DNA of 7,056 bases from JAHJQQ01 sp041739295 (GTDB lineage Bacteria; Pseudomonadota; Gammaproteobacteria; Thiohalobacterales; Thiohalobacteraceae): positions 1 to 7,056 of the forward strand of contig JBGSOE010000449.1 of the NCBI GenBank assembly GCA_041739295.1. Reading direction: 5' to 3'. Below the pieces are notes generated by a model. That model was not told the origin of the DNA. It did not search any database and saw only the letters and a program-made list of their open reading frames with translations. Made by a program: the position numbers and the translations under genes. Shown in pieces: positions 4,116 to 7,056 of this stretch. How positions within the stretch are numbered: position 1 is the stretch's first letter; each line of letters opens with the position of its first letter.

Positions 4116-7040
4116 TTAATTTGCAGCCGCCCTCAACAGTATTTTATTAGCCGGTTTAGGCTGCTCAGTAGTAGCAGCTTCTTGGCTACCGTTATCTAGG
4201 AATGCATTAGGATTCAATATGTGTTCAAACGGCCGTGGCATGGCTATGCCATAGCCTTGTGCGTAATCAATCCCTAATAAGCTGCACACATGCATCGTCG
4301 CATCATCTTCAACGAATTCGGCGATGGTCTGAATTTTCATGGTATGGCCAACCTGATTAATAGCTTTAACCATTGCCCGATCTATATTGTCTTTGACCAT
4401 GTTTTTCACGAAGCTGCCATCCAATTTCAGATAGTCGACCGGCAGGTTCTTTAAGTAGGCAAATGAACTGAGGCCGCTCCCGAAATCATCCAGTGCAAAT
4501 CGGCAACCCATCTGCCTTAACACGGAAATAAAACGCGTGGCATTGCTGAGATTAGCGATAACCGCCGTTTCGGTAATTTCAAAGCACAGGTTCCGCGGCG
4601 ATATCGCAGATGTGTCAATTTCACAGACGATGAAATCAAGAAATTTTTCATCTGATAAAGACTGCCCAGAGAGATTGATACTGCAGGTTTCAAGGCTATA
4701 GGCATTGTCCTTGAGCATCTCTTTGAAAGTATTACGTACCACCCAACGATCAATCTCAGGCATCAAGTGATAACGTTCTGCTGATGGTAGAAATGCGCCT
4801 GGCGCGATGATCTCGCCTTGGTCTGACAACATGCGTAACAAAATTTCCCCATGCAGGCCCTTTTCATTGCCTTTGACATGCTGAATGGGCTGGTAATAGA
4901 GCCTGAAGCGGTCACCTTCCAGTGCTTCCTGTATCCGATGTATCCATTGCATCTGGCCACGCCGTTCAGTTAACGATTTATCATCCGGCTGTAAGAGATG
5001 AACCCTGTTGCGCCCCTGCTCTTTTGCAATATAGCATGCAGCATCTGCGGAACTCAGAAGATCCGATAGATTCCCGCTGTCCATATTGATAGGTGCGAGC
5101 CCTATGCTGACACCAATACGGAATGACTTGTCATCCCAAGCAAAGCGGAACTCCTCAACCACTTGACGTAGAACTTCCGTGATACGCAATGCGTCATCAA
5201 GTGGGCAGTCTTCTAGCAATACGCCAAATTCGTCACCGCCAAGTCGCGCTAGTGTGTCGCCTACGCGCAGTTTCGCGCGAAGCAGCATTGATAACTGCTT
5301 TAAGAGCTCATCGCCAGCGGCATGACCACAGGTGTCGTTGACAATCTTGAACCGATCTAGATCCAGGTAACAAAGTGCGTGTTCGGTGCATTCGCTACGA
5401 CTTCGCTCCAGAAATTCTTCTGTCCGTATTTCAAATTCGCGGCGATTGATCAGTCCTGTCAGGGCATCGTGAGAGGCTTGATGGCTCATCTTACGGGCTA
5501 ATCCTCGTAGTTCCGTAACATCATGAAAGATTATGACGCAGCCAATCGCTTCGCCTTCAGAATCACGAATAGGGGCTGCAGTGACCTCAACGGAGAAGTA
5601 TCTATCACCGTAGCGATGAATTAGCCGTGGATGCCCTGCCACCTTAAATACACTGCCAGCCTGGAGTGCGCGTTGCGCGGGGTTTTCCATAGCATTATCG
5701 GTTTTTTCATCGATAAGACGCAGCACCTTGGTAATGGGTTCGCCGCGCGCCTCTCTGTGGCTCCAGCCGGTAACCCTTTCGGCAATAGGATTCAGATATT
5801 CAACCGCGCCAGTAACATCTGTTGATATAACGCCGTCACCAATGGACTCAAGTGTGATGTGTGCCTTCTCACGTTCCTGGAACAATGCTTCCTGAGTTAA
5901 TTTCCGTTCGGTGATGTCGCGCAATGAACCTTCGATACCTATAGGATTATGCTGTGCATCATATCGGTAATGGGCGTTCTCTGAGATCCATACTTCAATA
6001 TCGCACTTATGCAGTAGACGAGTTTCAAGATGCTCGACAATACCATTGCGAGTTACCAGTTCATCAACGCAATCCTGCCACTGGTTTGGGTTTACATAGA
6101 GATTTCTAATGTCAGTACCCAGCAATTCATTGGCTTCATAACCTAGTAGATGTTCGATAGAGGGAGATACCCAGGTGATTGTTCCGTCCATCTCGACCTG
6201 ATAGAGAGGGTCCTGCATGTTTTCGAGAATAGAGCTCAGTTGTGAGCGGGATTCGCTGATCTGCTTCTCCACCCTCTCCCGCTCTTGGATTTCCTGAGCG
6301 AGCGTCTTATTTGTTTGCTCTAGTTTGCGCGTAACCCGTTCGGCATTGTCCTTGGCGCCAACCAGTTTATTGATCAACTCTAGATTGTGGCTGCTCAAGC
6401 TGGCTGAACGCGCAAGTGTCCTCTGAGTATTCAGGGCGCCACTGTACATGCGGAATAACACCACAAGGCAAATACTACCGAGTGCTATCGTGGTCGTCTG
6501 CTGTTGGTAGAATAGCCAGGCGATTGCTGGCGCTTGTATGGGTACAGCAACCGCCAGAAAGATATTGGGCATCGAAAATTGTGCGTAATAACCAAATATG
6601 GTTATTGCCCACAAGACGCTGAAGATTAATTCCGGTTGGATGTAATCGGGAGATATGAAGAGCGCCGCGCCCAGACTAGCCCAGGCAAATCCATTAACAG
6701 AGGCCGCCACGATATAGCGTTTGGTCCACAGTGGTAGGAACTGATTTTGTGGGCTTCGTGAGGCAAGTAAATAGCTGATGACATAACGAGTTAGGGTAGT
6801 GACGCCAATAATGGACAGCCACCCTATTAGCCAGATATTAGGAACCACTCCCCAAGCGATGCCAAAACAAAAAACAGCCAGTAGGATACCAAGATGAATA
6901 TCGCTGCGATTCAGAAGGAGTTGGCGCGCAGGATCGGCAGGCATCCCGTTGTTGGCATTAGCCTCAACAAGGACTGAATTCAGCTGGCTGAGCAGGAATG
7001 TGGTGCCTCCCGAATTGGATTCATGATCCGAATTATTCAA
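4116..7040 (-). CDS. Membrane-anchored PAS-PAS-GGDEF-EAL cyclic-di-GMP synthase/phosphodiesterase
   Basis: Predicted inner-membrane signalling enzyme that makes and/or hydrolyses c-di-GMP in the cytoplasm. About six membrane helices are visible (48-66, 69-90, 108-129, 137-156, 159-178, 183-201), then a coiled coil (about 220-265), PAS 1 (263-378, ending LRDITERK), PAS 2 (390-511, ending FHDVTELR), GGDEF (520-685) and EAL (697-940). The catalytic GGDEF is intact at 601-605, and RVGD at 592-595, five residues before it, is an intact inhibitory I-site. In the EAL domain the signature is EIL (732-734), but the catalytic set is present: E732, N789, E821, E824, D851-D852 of DDFGSG, K872, E908, E911 and Q928 of QGY. 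Both activities are therefore plausible. The start used is a TTG at 7038-7040 with GGGGA 7 nt upstream, but the frame remains open to the window edge (CGDIW precedes it), so translation may begin outside. Convergent with the sorted surface-protein gene. Confidence 0.93.
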   Translation of the reverse strand: MNNSDHESNSGGTTFLLSQLNSVLVEANANNGMPADPARQLLLNRSDIHLGILLAVFCFGIAWGVVPNIWLIGWLSIIGVTTLTRYVISYLLASRSPQNQFLPLWTKRYIVAASVNGFAWASLGAALFISPDYIQPELIFSVLWAITIFGYYAQFSMPNIFLAVAVPIQAPAIAWLFYQQQTTTIALGSICLVVLFRMYSGALNTQRTLARSASLSSHNLELINKLVGAKDNAERVTRKLEQTNKTLAQEIQERERVEKQISESRSQLSSILENMQDPLYQVEMDGTITWVSPSIEHLLGYEANELLGTDIRNLYVNPNQWQDCVDELVTRNGIVEHLETRLLHKCDIEVWISENAHYRYDAQHNPIGIEGSLRDITERKLTQEALFQEREKAHITLESIGDGVISTDVTGAVEYLNPIAERVTGWSHREARGEPITKVLRLIDEKTDNAMENPAQRALQAGSVFKVAGHPRLIHRYGDRYFSVEVTAAPIRDSEGEAIGCVIIFHDVTELRGLARKMSHQASHDALTGLINRREFEIRTEEFLERSRSECTEHALCYLDLDRFKIVNDTCGHAAGDELLKQLSMLLRAKLRVGDTLARLGGDEFGVLLEDCPLDDALRITEVLRQVVEEFRFAWDDKSFRIGVSIGLAPINMDSGNLSDLLSSADAACYIAKEQGRNRVHLLQPDDKSLTERRGQMQWIHRIQEALEGDRFRLYYQPIQHVKGNEKGLHGEILLRMLSDQGEIIAPGAFLPSAERYHLMPEIDRWVVRNTFKEMLKDNAYSLETCSINLSGQSLSDEKFLDFIVCEIDTSAISPRNLCFEITETAVIANLSNATRFISVLRQMGCRFALDDFGSGLSSFAYLKNLPVDYLKLDGSFVKNMVKDNIDRAMVKAINQVGHTMKIQTIAEFVEDDATMHVCSLLGIDYAQGYGIAMPRPFEHILNPNAFLDNGSQEAATTEQPKPANKILLRAAAN

Positions 7041-7056
7041 CCAGATGTCCCCGCAA

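Noticed and set aside
4517..4960. Short minus-strand frames inside the EAL-coding region
   Set aside because: They are alternative-frame shadows of the EAL domain, whose frame has a full set of catalytic motifs.
5631..6622. Short plus-strand frames opposite the PAS and membrane-domain coding region
   Set aside because: They are antisense to a continuous 974-codon gene with clear domain content, and they show no supporting signals.

Overview
This window looks like chromosomal DNA from a Gram-negative proteobacterium, most likely gamma- or betaproteobacterial. Three things point there: a lipoprotein signal ending in a lipobox followed by poly-Gly, a surface protein with a PEP-CTERM-type (VPVPA variant) exosortase sorting signal, and a PAS/GGDEF/EAL cyclic-di-GMP enzyme. 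I cannot name the genus from sequence alone. No rRNA, tRNA, CRISPR array, transposase or phage gene is visible.

Layout: (1) Bases 2-2521, plus strand: the bulk of a large lipoprotein gene whose start lies left of the window. It has an N-terminal beta domain, a helical linker, four tandem He_PIG/cadherin-like Ig repeats and a C-terminal fibronectin type III domain. A 15-bp GC-rich hairpin, the likely terminator, follows 21 nt after the stop. (2) Bases 2522-2861: a 340-bp intergenic stretch with the hairpin, a weak 34-codon ORF and a 9-bp direct repeat. (3) Bases 2862-3083, plus: a small conserved-type protein beginning MENYIVRIYRR. (4) Bases 3173-3937, plus: a secreted DUF1566/Lcl-like protein with a VPVPA C-terminal sorting signal and a strong ribosome-binding site. 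(5) Bases 3938-4115: a convergent intergenic region with a G/C-tract hairpin and a small AT-rich inverted repeat. (6) Bases 4116-7040, minus: a membrane-anchored PAS-PAS-GGDEF-EAL protein; its frame stays open to the right edge, so its true start may be outside.

Common theme: two cell-envelope or surface proteins (a modular lipoprotein and an exosortase substrate) lie beside a c-di-GMP turnover enzyme. This fits biofilm, adhesion or exopolysaccharide biology, but the functional link is inferred from proximity only: the genes are not one operon and the c-di-GMP gene is convergent. I found no convincing undescribed multi-gene system. The most notable observations are the strong base-composition shift inside the lipoprotein gene, its homogenised tandem repeats, the small MENYIVRIYRR gene next to the exosortase substrate, and a G7 tract early in that substrate gene.
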